Below are positions 1 through 10,438 of a DNA stretch of 64,000 nt, piece by piece (position 1 is the stretch's first letter; every line of letters starts with the position of its first letter). The notes beneath the pieces are model-generated. The model was not told the origin of the DNA and made no database searches. It saw only the letters and a program-made list of their open reading frames with translations. The position numbers and the translations under genes are program-made. The stretch comes from Sphingobacterium paucimobilis HER1398 (lineage in GTDB: Bacteria > Bacteroidota > Bacteroidia > Sphingobacteriales > Sphingobacteriaceae). The stretch lies in contig NZ_ATDL01000007.1 of NCBI RefSeq assembly GCF_000416985.1, forward strand, positions 144,151-208,150, given 5' to 3'.

Positions 1-1
1 A

Positions 2-2638
2 TTTTCTATCTCAAGATATTTGTTGTCGAGATACAATTACGAACCAGTACGCTATTGGAAGGAAGTTGCGGACAATGGGTTTGATGGAGTAGCACTTAAT
101 CCCTATTCGCCTGAGGATGCTGCTGGCTACCAATATTTGGTCTATCGAATCTTTGTCGATTATGCATTGATGAGCGGACGTTATAAGATGGATTTTTTTA
201 GAGCTCCTTTATTTCAAGGTTACTTACAATTTGCGAAGGCTCAATACAACCATTTAGGCTATATGGCTGGTTATGGAGATGCTTTTGCCATCGGGCACTA
301 CAGTTCGCATCCATTCCTTTTGCAAGCTATTGAACTTTTTGATGATAACGAAGCCAAATATTTATTGGAACTTATCGAACGGAATAAAACAGGAAAGGGA
401 ATCGAGACCAAAATCAATCTTCCGCCACCAAGTCCAGAGACACATGGGATGCATTATTTTGTGCTCAACGAGTTTAAGAAGGAACAGTATAAGATAAAGA
501 ATTATTTTAAGACACCACTGTTGGACAAAGCTATCTTCAGAAGTGGTTGGGATGATAAAGCAGACTTCCTTACGGTAACGGGAATCAATGGTGATGGTCG
601 TAACCATGGCCACTTTGATGCCAATGGTATCAGTCAATACATTGTCGGTGATAGACTATGGTTGTGGGAGGGGGATTATATCAAGAAATTTCCAGATGAC
701 CATAATTCGATGGTGGTGAATAGGGATGGTAAAAACTTTGATTTCAGCAGAAATTTTAAAGTGAGGAATAAATCTGCGGCTTCACAAGTAACAGCTGCAT
801 TGCAGAGTAAAGATAAATCACAGTCGTTGATGTCATTATTATTGGAAGAATATAATGGCGTCAATTGGACGCGTAATATCAATTATCTCGCTAAAAAGGG
901 ATTATGGGTTATTGATGAAGTGGATGTTCTTTTACCAGGAGACTACGGTATAGAGATTTATTGGAGGAGCGTTGGTAATATGCGTACAAAAGATCAGGGA
1001 GTACAGTTCACGCAACGTCCTTCTAGCGATGGAATACCGTATAACTTCTTTGTTGTTGAAGGAAGTGGAGCGAATGTGTTTACCAAGAGTTTCTTTGATT
1101 CAGGACATGGTAGAAAGGACGGGAATATCTCGGGCTACAAGAAAAACTTCGATGTCAATACCCGACAGGTCGTACAGCGTAGACAGGGACAGTATCAAAA
1201 GGGAGATAAACTCTACTATGTCAATTTTATGATGGCAGAAGCAGGTAAAAACCCACAAGCACCTCAAGTACAGCAAATAGATAAAAATGTATTTGCAGCA
1301 GCAGCTCGAAAAGAATATCATGTAGCGGTAATGGGACAATACAAATCAGGAAATATAGAGATCGATGCCGATCGATGCTTTATGGGGCCTGCAGGTATAA
1401 TAGCCGCAGGTGCAAAAACTATTCGTATGGGCAGCTATACATGGACCTCCGATACGCCAAAAGATTTTGTACTGGACTACAATGAAGGTTTGGGTGAGGA
1501 ATATTTGGGGTTATTAAAGAGCACTTTTGAGAAAGGTAGCTCGGCCTCCCTAGCGAAGGTAGCAGCGGTAGACGTCCCAGAAGTAAAGGCAAAGAAAATT
1601 AAAACATTGAAAAGTCATGTGTCAGCAATGGCACAACAGGGTAAACTTGTTGGTATAGGTACAGCAGACGGTACGTTTATGGTATTGGATGAGTCGGGCA
1701 ATACCATTGCTGAACATACCTTCCCCAAGCAGATTACGGCTATCACACCGATTCGCACAGAAGCCGGAACGCGATGGGCAGTCGCTGTTTTCCCTGAAAG
1801 CCGATCTGCTGGTAAAGCTTCCTTGCATCTAATTGATGAAGAAGGAGCAATAGCCTGGACAAACAGTATAAATTCTTGGCACAACCGATATGGTACTATC
1901 ACGACGATGTTTACGGCTCAGCTTGATAAGACTGGTGTACCTGCTATCATTGCGGGATCACAAGGCTGGCATTATTACGCTTTTGCACATCAAACCGGCA
2001 AACAAATCTTTAGGGCACCTATTACGCACGGAGCGACAGTAGGAGCAGCAGGCGATATGGATGGAGATGGTCTTGACGATATTGCGGCAGGAGCGGAATA
2101 CTATTATCATCAGTTGACCAATCACAAGGGAGTGCCTTCGGAGCGGTTCTCCGCTTCACCGTGGAATTATTCCGTAGTCGTCAAAGATCTGGACGGCGAT
2201 GGTATGAAAGAGGCTGTATTTGGCAGGGGCGATGGGTGGCTCTATGTCAATGTACCTAAGGGTAATAAGTTTAAGACCTGGCGGGCGAATGTTGGGGGGC
2301 GGCCTATAGCTATCGTGGATCTGGAAGCTGGCGCTACGAAGCTGGCAACTGCTACGGAGATGGGGGATGTAGTCTACTTGGACGGCAGTGGCAAGGTCTT
2401 GAAGTATGTTAAACTGCCTGGGCAATTAACTGACCTGAAGGTCAGTAATGGTATATTATTAGCGAGTTGTATAGATGGTTGGGTATACACCTTGAATGCT
2501 GATGGACAAGTGTTGGGAAAATCCAGTTATGCACACGATCCGACTTCTATTTATGCCACAAAAATTACTGTTGATTCGGATATGGCAGCTTTCTTTAATG
2601 GAAAGGATATTTATTACTTGACCGATTTTAAACGATAA
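2..2638 (+). CDS. Heparinase II/III-like polysaccharide lyase, 5' truncated by window edge
   Basis: The reading frame is open to the first bases, so the gene begins upstream of the window; the first ATG-like codon inside is not the true start. The visible part matches the last 870 or so residues of the complete paralogue at 6768-10412. It carries the end of the alpha/alpha-toroid region, a heparinase II/III-type beta-sandwich with the NHGHFDANG motif (His and Asp typical of these lyases), and a C-terminal propeller-like region with a calcium-binding DMDGDGLDDIA (FG-GAP/VCBS-like) motif. The family cleaves uronic-acid-containing polysaccharides by beta-elimination outside the cytoplasm. It sits 56 bp ahead of the T9SS cargo gene and probably shares its transcript. 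The substrate cannot be told from sequence alone. Confidence 0.8.
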   Translation, partial: FSISRYLLSRYNYEPVRYWKEVADNGFDGVALNPYSPEDAAGYQYLVYRIFVDYALMSGRYKMDFFRAPLFQGYLQFAKAQYNHLGYMAGYGDAFAIGHYSSHPFLLQAIELFDDNEAKYLLELIERNKTGKGIETKINLPPPSPETHGMHYFVLNEFKKEQYKIKNYFKTPLLDKAIFRSGWDDKADFLTVTGINGDGRNHGHFDANGISQYIVGDRLWLWEGDYIKKFPDDHNSMVVNRDGKNFDFSRNFKVRNKSAASQVTAALQSKDKSQSLMSLLLEEYNGVNWTRNINYLAKKGLWVIDEVDVLLPGDYGIEIYWRSVGNMRTKDQGVQFTQRPSSDGIPYNFFVVEGSGANVFTKSFFDSGHGRKDGNISGYKKNFDVNTRQVVQRRQGQYQKGDKLYYVNFMMAEAGKNPQAPQVQQIDKNVFAAAARKEYHVAVMGQYKSGNIEIDADRCFMGPAGIIAAGAKTIRMGSYTWTSDTPKDFVLDYNEGLGEEYLGLLKSTFEKGSSASLAKVAAVDVPEVKAKKIKTLKSHVSAMAQQGKLVGIGTADGTFMVLDESGNTIAEHTFPKQITAITPIRTEAGTRWAVAVFPESRSAGKASLHLIDEEGAIAWTNSINSWHNRYGTITTMFTAQLDKTGVPAIIAGSQGWHYYAFAHQTGKQIFRAPITHGATVGAAGDMDGDGLDDIAAGAEYYYHQLTNHKGVPSERFSASPWNYSVVVKDLDGDGMKEAVFGRGDGWLYVNVPKGNKFKTWRANVGGRPIAIVDLEAGATKLATATEMGDVVYLDGSGKVLKYVKLPGQLTDLKVSNGILLASCIDGWVYTLNADGQVLGKSSYAHDPTSIYATKITVDSDMAAFFNGKDIYYLTDFKR

Positions 2639-2694
2639 GAATTAAAGATGTGCGGAATGGCACAGACGATATTAACCATTTAACCTAAGTCGTT

Positions 2695-5600
2695 ATGATA
2701 AGATTTAATTCAATTCAACGTCTTCTAAAGACTGAATATACTAGCAGAGGCTTTGTTTTTAAACGAACGTCTCTACTGGTATATATCTGTGTTTCTATTC
2801 TTTCGTTGTCAATAGCGAAAGTTGGATATGCACAGGAACATACCTTTGACTGGGCTGTATCTATGAATGTGAACGCTACTAGAGGGGATGCTGCGTTGTT
2901 TTCTACGGCGGTGGACGCGAGCGGAAACGTTTATGTCGTTGGGCAGTTTGAAGGTACGAATGTCGATTTTGACCCTGGATCAGGGGCCTATTTGATGAGT
3001 TCAACCGGTGGGCAAGATATTTTTGTTCAAAAACTAGATGCTAATGGTAATTTTTTATGGGCAAGGAGATATGGTTCGGCTACCGATGATGTCGCTTATG
3101 GTATAGCCTTAGATAACATGGCAAATGTCTATTTGACAGGACGATTCACGCAAACGGTGGAATTTGATCCTTCTACCGTGCTTACCTCTAAAGGGGCAGC
3201 AGATGGGTTTGTACTGAAACTAAGTACAGAAGGAGATTTTATATGGGCCAAACAAATGGGAGGTACTGGCTTTGACATAGCTAATGGTATTGCAGTGGAT
3301 GTTGACGGTGACGTGTATACCACAGGAAGTTTTGTGGGAACTGCAGATTTTGATCCAGGTTCTGGTGTTTATAATCTTGTCGGACAGGGGAGTACTACAG
3401 ATATCTTTGTTCAAAAATTGGATCGTGATGGCAACTTTGTGTGGGCTATCGGCATGGGAGGGCCGACCAATGATGTGGGATATTCTTTAGGGGTTGATGC
3501 AGCGAAGAATGTATATGTTACTGGAAATTTTACAGGGATTGCTACTTTTGGGAATGTGACACTTAATGCTGGTACTACTGGTGCTAGAGATATTTTTGTA
3601 ACTAAAATTAATGCCAATGGGACTGTTTCTTGGGCAAAAAGTATGGGACTTCCAGCTCCTCATGATGATAGCTTCGGTCTCGCAGTAGATCCGACCGGCA
3701 ACGTATATGTGACAGGAGGGTTTCGCGGAAATAATGCGCCTTTCGGTCCATCGATAAAACTGACTTCTATTAGTGCAGGTGTACATGATGTTTTTGTACA
3801 AAAGCTCAATACAAATGGAACAGTGTTATGGGCCAAAAATATTGGTGGAGCTGCTGCTGATTCCGGATACTCCATTGCTTTAGATGGGGAGGGGAATGTT
3901 TACACAACAGGATATTTTACCGCTGGGGCTGATATTGATTTTGATCCAGGGGAAGGTAATTTTCCGTTGGTGTCTAATGGTTTAACAGATGCGTTTGTAT
4001 TGGTGCTCAATAATGACGGTAACTTTGTCTGGGCGAAGTCGATGGGAGGAGCAGGAAGTGACGCTGGCCATTCTGTTACAGTAGATAAGCTTGGCAATGT
4101 TTACACAGCGGGTAGGTTCACTGGAACTGTAGATTTTAATTCTAATGGTAATGCGTTTCCTTTGACTGCGGGCAGTAGTACTACCTATGCGGCTTTCATA
4201 CAGAAGTTAAAGCCTGTTATTAAAATCACAGCAACATGGAATGATGGTACAAATGAGATTCCTGTTGAGGCAGGCGATCCATTGGAGCTAGTCTATGGAG
4301 ATCAAGGAACGTTGACACTATCACACAACAATCTTGATGTACCAGCTCCGGTTTTTTCCTTTGTCCAAGATCCAGCAGTAGACCCTTTACTCGCTGTCAC
4401 TACACCATCTGTAGGCAATACGTATACCATCAAAGGTGTCAGAGCCAATGCCTCAGGTGAAGAGGGAACACTGAAAGTAACGTTACCAGGGACATCCAAT
4501 CTCGATGGTGCTGAATTAGAATTTACTGTTGTGGTGAAAAAAAGACCGATAACTGTTTCATCAAATGTATTGACGAAATCATTTGGAACGGGAGAGCCGA
4601 CTTTTAATTTTAGTGTTTCAGAAGGGACATTAAATACTGGGCATACGACAACGGGAGCACTGACTCGTAATGCTGGGGAGACCATGGGGTATTATGATTT
4701 TCACTTGGGTTCCTTGGCCGTGATGAGTGGATCGGACAATGTGACCAGTAATTATGTAGTCACAATAGATCCTGCACAGTTTCAGATTATTGGTATGCCG
4801 CTTACGATTACAGCCACAGGAGAGGTGAGCAAACTCTACGGGGCAAATGATCCGGCATTTACATACATCGTCAGTCAAGGTAGTCTTCCTTCTGGCTATA
4901 GTTTGACCGGAACATTGGAACGTGGTGCAGGTGAAGATGTAGGGCATTATCCTTTTATGACAGATGCGTTAGTAGTGAAGGATGGGAATGGACAAGATGT
5001 TACATCAAGTTATACGATTACTTCGGATCCTCAGGTATTATTTTCTATTAAGCCGGTAGCGTTAACGATATCTGCAGTAGCCAATACCAAAGTATATGGT
5101 CATGATGATCCTGTATTTGCATATACAGTGACAGGCTTAGTACATAATGAGGATCCCTTCAGCTTGTTTAGCGGTTCTTTAAAGCGTGAACCGGGTGAGG
5201 ATGTTGGGGAATATCAGATCCAGCCTTATACACTTTCATTAAATAGTACGAATTATGAATGGAATCCCAATGATTTTATAGAAGCGATATTTAAGATTAC
5301 AAAGGCATCACAGGTGATTACGCTATCAGTAGCGACACAGGTACAGTTGAACGCGGGAACACTACCTGTGGTGGCCACATCTGACAGTCAATTGCCAGTT
5401 ACGTTGACAGTGGATGACGAGAGGTTGGCCACGGCAGTGGGCGCTGAGCTGGTATTGTTAAAAGGAGGAACGCTTACCGTGAAGGCATCACAGGTGGGAA
5501 ATCATAACTATGAAGCAGCAACTGATGTGACAGCACTGGTTCAGATTATAGATCCTAAAAGCAGTCCGCTCATCGTCGTTCAACAGGCGGTGTCTCCTAA

Positions 5601-5838
5601 TGGGGATGGAGTAAACGATTTTCTGACTATCGAAAATATCGAAAGATATCCTGAGAATCATTTAACAATCATTGACCGTAGTGGCAATCTGATTAAAGAA
5701 ATCACGGGATATGATAATGATCAACGTGTATTTACGGGAATGGATGTTCCCGACGGTACTTATTTCTATAAGTTGAAAATTAAGATCAGTGGCAATTGGC
5801 AGTATTATCAAGGATTTATTGTCGTGAAAAAGAACTAA
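2695..5838 (+). CDS. T9SS type B sorted surface protein: SBBP propeller repeats plus MBG domains
   Basis: A large exported protein of 1047 residues. The signal peptide ends near residue 46 (VGYAQ). Residues about 50-505 hold some eight SBBP-type beta-propeller repeats, recognisable by recurring 'GNVYVTG.F.GT.DFDPG' and 'DIFVQKLD.NGNF.WA' phrases. Residues about 610-870 contain three MBG-type Ig-like domains (patterns like KxYGxxDPxFxYxV). The last 85 residues form the gliding-motility-associated type B sorting domain, beginning near VSPNGDGVNDFL and ending in FIVVKKN. Such a C-terminus directs export through the type IX system. The PorP/SprF gene begins 3 bp after its stop, the usual partner arrangement. 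It probably acts as an adhesin or surface scaffold; that role is inferred. Confidence 0.88.
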   Translation: MIRFNSIQRLLKTEYTSRGFVFKRTSLLVYICVSILSLSIAKVGYAQEHTFDWAVSMNVNATRGDAALFSTAVDASGNVYVVGQFEGTNVDFDPGSGAYLMSSTGGQDIFVQKLDANGNFLWARRYGSATDDVAYGIALDNMANVYLTGRFTQTVEFDPSTVLTSKGAADGFVLKLSTEGDFIWAKQMGGTGFDIANGIAVDVDGDVYTTGSFVGTADFDPGSGVYNLVGQGSTTDIFVQKLDRDGNFVWAIGMGGPTNDVGYSLGVDAAKNVYVTGNFTGIATFGNVTLNAGTTGARDIFVTKINANGTVSWAKSMGLPAPHDDSFGLAVDPTGNVYVTGGFRGNNAPFGPSIKLTSISAGVHDVFVQKLNTNGTVLWAKNIGGAAADSGYSIALDGEGNVYTTGYFTAGADIDFDPGEGNFPLVSNGLTDAFVLVLNNDGNFVWAKSMGGAGSDAGHSVTVDKLGNVYTAGRFTGTVDFNSNGNAFPLTAGSSTTYAAFIQKLKPVIKITATWNDGTNEIPVEAGDPLELVYGDQGTLTLSHNNLDVPAPVFSFVQDPAVDPLLAVTTPSVGNTYTIKGVRANASGEEGTLKVTLPGTSNLDGAELEFTVVVKKRPITVSSNVLTKSFGTGEPTFNFSVSEGTLNTGHTTTGALTRNAGETMGYYDFHLGSLAVMSGSDNVTSNYVVTIDPAQFQIIGMPLTITATGEVSKLYGANDPAFTYIVSQGSLPSGYSLTGTLERGAGEDVGHYPFMTDALVVKDGNGQDVTSSYTITSDPQVLFSIKPVALTISAVANTKVYGHDDPVFAYTVTGLVHNEDPFSLFSGSLKREPGEDVGEYQIQPYTLSLNSTNYEWNPNDFIEAIFKITKASQVITLSVATQVQLNAGTLPVVATSDSQLPVTLTVDDERLATAVGAELVLLKGGTLTVKASQVGNHNYEAATDVTALVQIIDPKSSPLIVVQQAVSPNGDGVNDFLTIENIERYPENHLTIIDRSGNLIKEITGYDNDQRVFTGMDVPDGTYFYKLKIKISGNWQYYQGFIVVKKN

Positions 5839-5841
5839 CAG

Positions 5842-6735
5842 ATGAAAAAATACATTATTCTTTTACTATATGTAGTCTCTATGTCATGGATACCCTTGAT
5901 GAGCTACGGACAGCATAGTCTCAGTTACAATCAATTTGGACAGTTGAGAACTGCCTTTAATGGCTCGCTGAGTTTAATGGATCCAAACGGGGCCGCAACA
6001 ATCCTCACCAGGCAGCAATGGGTTGGAATCGATGGTGCCCCCAAATCCTATTGGGTAAGTGGCCATATGGGGATCAAACGTTTCGGGGCGACTGTAGGAC
6101 TAGATATGAGACAGGTCAGCCTTGGTGTTGAAAAAGAACGTGAGTTAAGCGCTTATGTGGCTTCGGCCGTGCGTCTTTCAGAAAAGGAATACTTGGGACT
6201 ATCTCTAGGAGGAGGGATATTGATGCATACGGGCGAATATTCCAAGTTGGCGCCTTCAGACCCTTTGTTTGCTCAAGATACTCGTACCAATCAAGGTGTT
6301 GTAAGTATTAGTACTTCTTATTTTAAGGAAGACACTTATTATGTTGGTGTATCCATTCCACGTTTTGTCCTCAACAAGCGTCATCGTGACCAGGATTATC
6401 ATTTTAGACAAGTATACTATGCCACAGGTGGGGCGCTATTGCGTATTGATGATGGTTTTCATGTTCGTCCTTCCTTTATTGTGAGCCATATGGAGGGCTC
6501 AGGAGCACGATTTGATGTTAATGCCTTAGCCTTCTTTGCCCAAAAGTTTGGTATAGGCTTGGGAGTACAGAATAAAGGAGATCTGGCAGGTCTGTTACAG
6601 CTTAATATTGGAAATATAGGAGTGGGATACAGCTATCAGTTTAGCCCTGGCAATGCGGTCAATAGCCAACGGATCTCGAGTAACACCCATGAGGTCGGCT
6701 TGCGTTATAGAGTGGGCGGTATAAAGATGCTATAA
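5842..6735 (+). CDS. PorP/SprF family type IX secretion membrane protein
   Basis: A 297-residue outer-membrane beta-barrel. A signal peptide ending at SYGQ is followed by HSLSYNQFGQLRTAFNGSLSLMDPNGAATILTRQQWVGIDGAP, the typical N-terminal PorP/SprF pattern (tyrosine/asparagine-rich, 'R.QWVG.DGAP'). Length fits the family, usually about 300 residues. PorP/SprF proteins pair with large T9SS cargo carrying type B sorting domains and help with their surface display, and the cargo gene lies immediately upstream. The stop codon at 6733-6735 precedes or touches the next gene, so translation of the whole operon is tightly packed. Confidence 0.9.
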   Translation: MKKYIILLLYVVSMSWIPLMSYGQHSLSYNQFGQLRTAFNGSLSLMDPNGAATILTRQQWVGIDGAPKSYWVSGHMGIKRFGATVGLDMRQVSLGVEKERELSAYVASAVRLSEKEYLGLSLGGGILMHTGEYSKLAPSDPLFAQDTRTNQGVVSISTSYFKEDTYYVGVSIPRFVLNKRHRDQDYHFRQVYYATGGALLRIDDGFHVRPSFIVSHMEGSGARFDVNALAFFAQKFGIGLGVQNKGDLAGLLQLNIGNIGVGYSYQFSPGNAVNSQRISSNTHEVGLRYRVGGIKML

Positions 6736-6767
6736 TGTTTACAGGTATTATTGAGAAAAATAAAAAC

Positions 6768-9700
6768 ATGCATAAAATTAAATTAACCTTTATCCTGCTC
6801 TGCATCTGGAGCTTTCAGGGCCTGGCCCAAAATATAGACAACTATCTCTACTCGACCGTTACTTACGGTCTTCAGAGAGAAGTAACTACGGCAATTCCTG
6901 CAGGAACCCGAGCTTATAAAGGAAGAGTGAGTATAGCTATGGCAAAAAAGGGAGCTCAAGCAAATGCTGTGATTGTCAAGGCGGATAAGGATGCAAATAA
7001 TCAAAAAGGATTGCTTTTGCAAAAGGAGCTGGAGAAAGCTTGGAAGGTAAAAGTTCCTTTAGTCGACTGGGATGAAGCGAGATCTGGAGATAAGAATATT
7101 ATACTTTTTGGAGCCGCAAAATATAATATGCCCCTACGTGAGCTTGATGCCAATAACTTATTAGGGAATAATGACAGAGGCTATGAGGTACGGACTGTTC
7201 CCAATGCTTTGTCGTGGGGCAAAGACGTGCTATATATCAATGGCAATACGGACGCTGATTTTGACGAAGCGATCAAAATATTGGTCAAAAAATCATCTAA
7301 ACCAGACAAGATCCCTTATTTTATAGCGTGTAAGGGGTGGGAGAATGAAGATGCGACCAAGGATCACAAAGTTTTTATTGAAGAACTGTTGGAGCACTAC
7401 GCTAAGGATGATTCGCGTAGAAATAATATAGCTTTGGAGACATTCTTGGCAAAGCCTGTGCAAAAGTACAAGATGACAGGTGATGATGCTTATGTAAAGA
7501 CTTTTGCCGAGATGATGAATATGATATTGGAGCGCTATGACAAATATGATGGTCCTAATAAGACACCGCCGACTTTTGAATTTCATATTTTTCCGACGTA
7601 TATGTATACAGTCGAAAACTCGAAAGCTTTTTCGGATACGGATCGGTTGAAGGCCATTGAGTTTATGCGACGTATAGCCGAAGAGTCAATGAATTTTTGG
7701 GAGATGGTAGCGCCCATGAAGTTCTATGATGAAGGTACTAAAGGTTATATTACCAATCACTCTTGTTTTGCTTCGAGGACTGTCGCTGCTTCTGCTCGAT
7801 ATCTGTTGACGAGATACGATTATCAACCTGCGCGCTATTGGAAGGAAGTCGCAGATAATGGGTTTGATGGCGTGGCGCCACATCCCTATTCGCCTGAAGA
7901 TGCAGCAGGTTATCAATATCTGGTGTATCGTATATTTATAGACTATGCTATTGTGAGCGGTCGGTATAAACTTGATTTTTTCAAATCACCATTGTTCCAG
8001 GGATATTTGCGCTTTGCAAAGGCTCAGTACAACCATCTTGGCTACTTGGCAGGATATGGCGATGCCAATGCGTTGGGACACTATAGTTCACATCCATTCC
8101 TCAAACAGGCTATCGATCTTTTTGATGATGAAGAAGCTAAGTATATCCTGAAGCTAATCAATAGAAACAATGCCGGTAAGGGGATTGAGACACCGATAGA
8201 TATGGCTTCTCCGGGGGCAGATACGCATGGGCTGAGCTATTTCACTTTAGATGAATTCAAACAGACCCAATACAAAATAAAAGGATTGTTCAATAGACCC
8301 TTATTGGATAAGGCTATATTCAGGAGTGGTTGGGATGATAAGGCTGATTTCCTAACAGTTACTGGGATTAATGGTGATGGGCGTAACCATGGTCACTTTG
8401 ATGCAAATGGCCTTGCTCAATATATGGTGGGCGATAGGGTGTGGTTATGGGAGGGAGATTACATCCGTAAATTTCCAGAAGACCACAATTCCATGGTAGT
8501 GAATAGGGATGGAAAGCACTTTGATTTTAGTCGTAACTTTAAAGTAAGGAATAAAGCCGCTGCCTCCCAGGTACGAGCCTCTTTAGAAAGCAGTAATAAG
8601 CAGCAATCTCTATTGTCGTTGCAGTTGGAACAGTATAATGGTGTCAATTGGACCCGAAATATTAATTACCTTGCTCGCAAGGGGCTTTGGATCATTGACG
8701 AAGTCGATGTGCTGACGCCTGGTAGTTATGGAATTGAGATTTCTTGGAAAAGTGTGGGAAACATGCAGGTCAAGGATCAAGCAGTGCAGTTGACACAGAA
8801 AAATTTGAATGATGGCATTCCTTATAACTTCTTTATTGTTGAAGGAAGTGGAGCGACGCGCTTTACAAAGACATTTTTTGAAAGTGGTGTGGGGCGTAAA
8901 GATGGTAACCTCATGGGGTACCAAAAGTCATTCGATCTGAACAGTCGACAAGTGGTGCAGCGCAAACAGGGGGCTTACAAGAAAGGAGATAAGTTGTATT
9001 ATGTAAACTTTATGCATGCTGTAGAGGGAGAGAATCCGGTAGCTCCTCGTATCCATCAATTGGCGGGCCATGTATATGCCGTACAATCTGGATCAGAATA
9101 TCATCTCGCCATTATTGGAAAGTATGTGGATAAAGATGTGGAAATAGATGCTGATCGGTGTTTTATGGGGCCAGAAGGAATATTGGCCTCAGGGGCGCGT
9201 ACCGTAAAAATTGGAGACTATATATGGACATCAGAAACAGCAAGAGATATTGTTATCGATGCTAAAGAATTGCTTAGCGGGCCTTATTTAACAGTTCTCC
9301 GTACACAATTTTTAAAGGGTGTACAATTACAACCATCCAATCCTGTTCGTGTTGAAACAGCGGAAAGTAAGATTGCTACAATCAAAACACTGAATAGTAA
9401 CATCTCCTATCTGGCAAAGCAGGGGAAAGAGATAGCGGTGGGTACTGGTAATGGAACTTTTGTCCTTATGGATGAAAAAGGGAATACGCTTTTTGAACAT
9501 CAATTTGCTAAGGAGATTACAGCGATAGCTCCTATACAAACCGGAAAAGGAACAAAATGGGCTATTGCTGTTTTTCCGGAAAATCTAGACGATGCCAAGG
9601 CAATGGTATATCTGGTCGATGAGAACAGGAAAATAGCCTGGTCCAAGCCTATAGCTCCTTGGCATAGGCGATTTGGTACGGTGACTACGATGTTTCCTGC

Positions 9701-10412
9701 AAAATTGGATACCCAAGGGGATTTAGCTTTGATCGTGGGATCCCAAGGGTGGCACTATTATGCTTTTTCACCAACGACAGGCGAACTTATTTGGCGTTGT
9801 CCCATTACCCATGGAGCTACAGTAGGCGCTGCAGGAGATATGGATGGTGACGGATTCGATGATATTGCCATAGGAGCCGAATACTATTACCATCAATTAG
9901 CTAATCATAAAGGACAACCCTCTAAAGCATTTTCTGCTTCACCATGGAACTATTCGGTTGTTATTAAGGATTTGGATGGTGACGGGAAAAAAGAAGCTGT
10001 ATTTGGAAGGGGTGACGGTTGGTTATATGTCAATGTTCCTGAAGGAAACAGCTTTAAGACTTGGCGGGCGAATGTTGGCGGACGCCCCATTGCTATTGTA
10101 GATGTGGAGGACGGTGAGACCAAGTTGGCTACTGCAACAGAGATGGGGGATGTGGTCTACTTGGATGGCGCAGGTAAGGTCTTGAAATATGTAAAGCTAC
10201 CTGCACAATTGACTGACTTGAAGATACAGGGGGATAAACTTTTTGCGACGTGTATCGATGGGTTTGGTTATGTATTAAATACGGCAGGACAGGTATTGGG
10301 TAAGTATCCTTATCAACAGGATGTCAATTCATTATATCAACCCAAGATTGCAGCGGATGGAGGAGTAGCTTCTTTCTTCTCTGGAAGGAATATTTACGCC
10401 ATTGGTTTATAG
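6768..10412 (+). CDS. Heparinase II/III-like polysaccharide lyase with propeller-like C-terminus
   Basis: A secreted protein of 1214 residues from the ATG at 6768. That start gives a clean signal peptide (MHKIKLTFILLCIWSFQGLAQ); an ATG at 6735 in the same frame adds 11 unhelpful residues. Residues about 55-190 resemble the small alpha/beta domain found ahead of many glycosidase catalytic domains. An all-helical toroid follows, then the heparinase II/III-type sandwich with HGHFD near residue 541, and finally a propeller-like region with DMDGDGFDDIA and DLDGDGKKEA calcium loops. It is closely related along its whole length to the truncated gene at 2-2638. The duplicates flank the T9SS pair, suggesting one extracellular degradation operon. 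Substrate unknown; a uronic-acid polymer is likely from the family. Confidence 0.8.
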   Translation: MHKIKLTFILLCIWSFQGLAQNIDNYLYSTVTYGLQREVTTAIPAGTRAYKGRVSIAMAKKGAQANAVIVKADKDANNQKGLLLQKELEKAWKVKVPLVDWDEARSGDKNIILFGAAKYNMPLRELDANNLLGNNDRGYEVRTVPNALSWGKDVLYINGNTDADFDEAIKILVKKSSKPDKIPYFIACKGWENEDATKDHKVFIEELLEHYAKDDSRRNNIALETFLAKPVQKYKMTGDDAYVKTFAEMMNMILERYDKYDGPNKTPPTFEFHIFPTYMYTVENSKAFSDTDRLKAIEFMRRIAEESMNFWEMVAPMKFYDEGTKGYITNHSCFASRTVAASARYLLTRYDYQPARYWKEVADNGFDGVAPHPYSPEDAAGYQYLVYRIFIDYAIVSGRYKLDFFKSPLFQGYLRFAKAQYNHLGYLAGYGDANALGHYSSHPFLKQAIDLFDDEEAKYILKLINRNNAGKGIETPIDMASPGADTHGLSYFTLDEFKQTQYKIKGLFNRPLLDKAIFRSGWDDKADFLTVTGINGDGRNHGHFDANGLAQYMVGDRVWLWEGDYIRKFPEDHNSMVVNRDGKHFDFSRNFKVRNKAAASQVRASLESSNKQQSLLSLQLEQYNGVNWTRNINYLARKGLWIIDEVDVLTPGSYGIEISWKSVGNMQVKDQAVQLTQKNLNDGIPYNFFIVEGSGATRFTKTFFESGVGRKDGNLMGYQKSFDLNSRQVVQRKQGAYKKGDKLYYVNFMHAVEGENPVAPRIHQLAGHVYAVQSGSEYHLAIIGKYVDKDVEIDADRCFMGPEGILASGARTVKIGDYIWTSETARDIVIDAKELLSGPYLTVLRTQFLKGVQLQPSNPVRVETAESKIATIKTLNSNISYLAKQGKEIAVGTGNGTFVLMDEKGNTLFEHQFAKEITAIAPIQTGKGTKWAIAVFPENLDDAKAMVYLVDENRKIAWSKPIAPWHRRFGTVTTMFPAKLDTQGDLALIVGSQGWHYYAFSPTTGELIWRCPITHGATVGAAGDMDGDGFDDIAIGAEYYYHQLANHKGQPSKAFSASPWNYSVVIKDLDGDGKKEAVFGRGDGWLYVNVPEGNSFKTWRANVGGRPIAIVDVEDGETKLATATEMGDVVYLDGAGKVLKYVKLPAQLTDLKIQGDKLFATCIDGFGYVLNTAGQVLGKYPYQQDVNSLYQPKIAADGGVASFFSGRNIYAIGL

Positions 10413-10438
10413 TTGTGTAGATACTAAATTTGGAACGA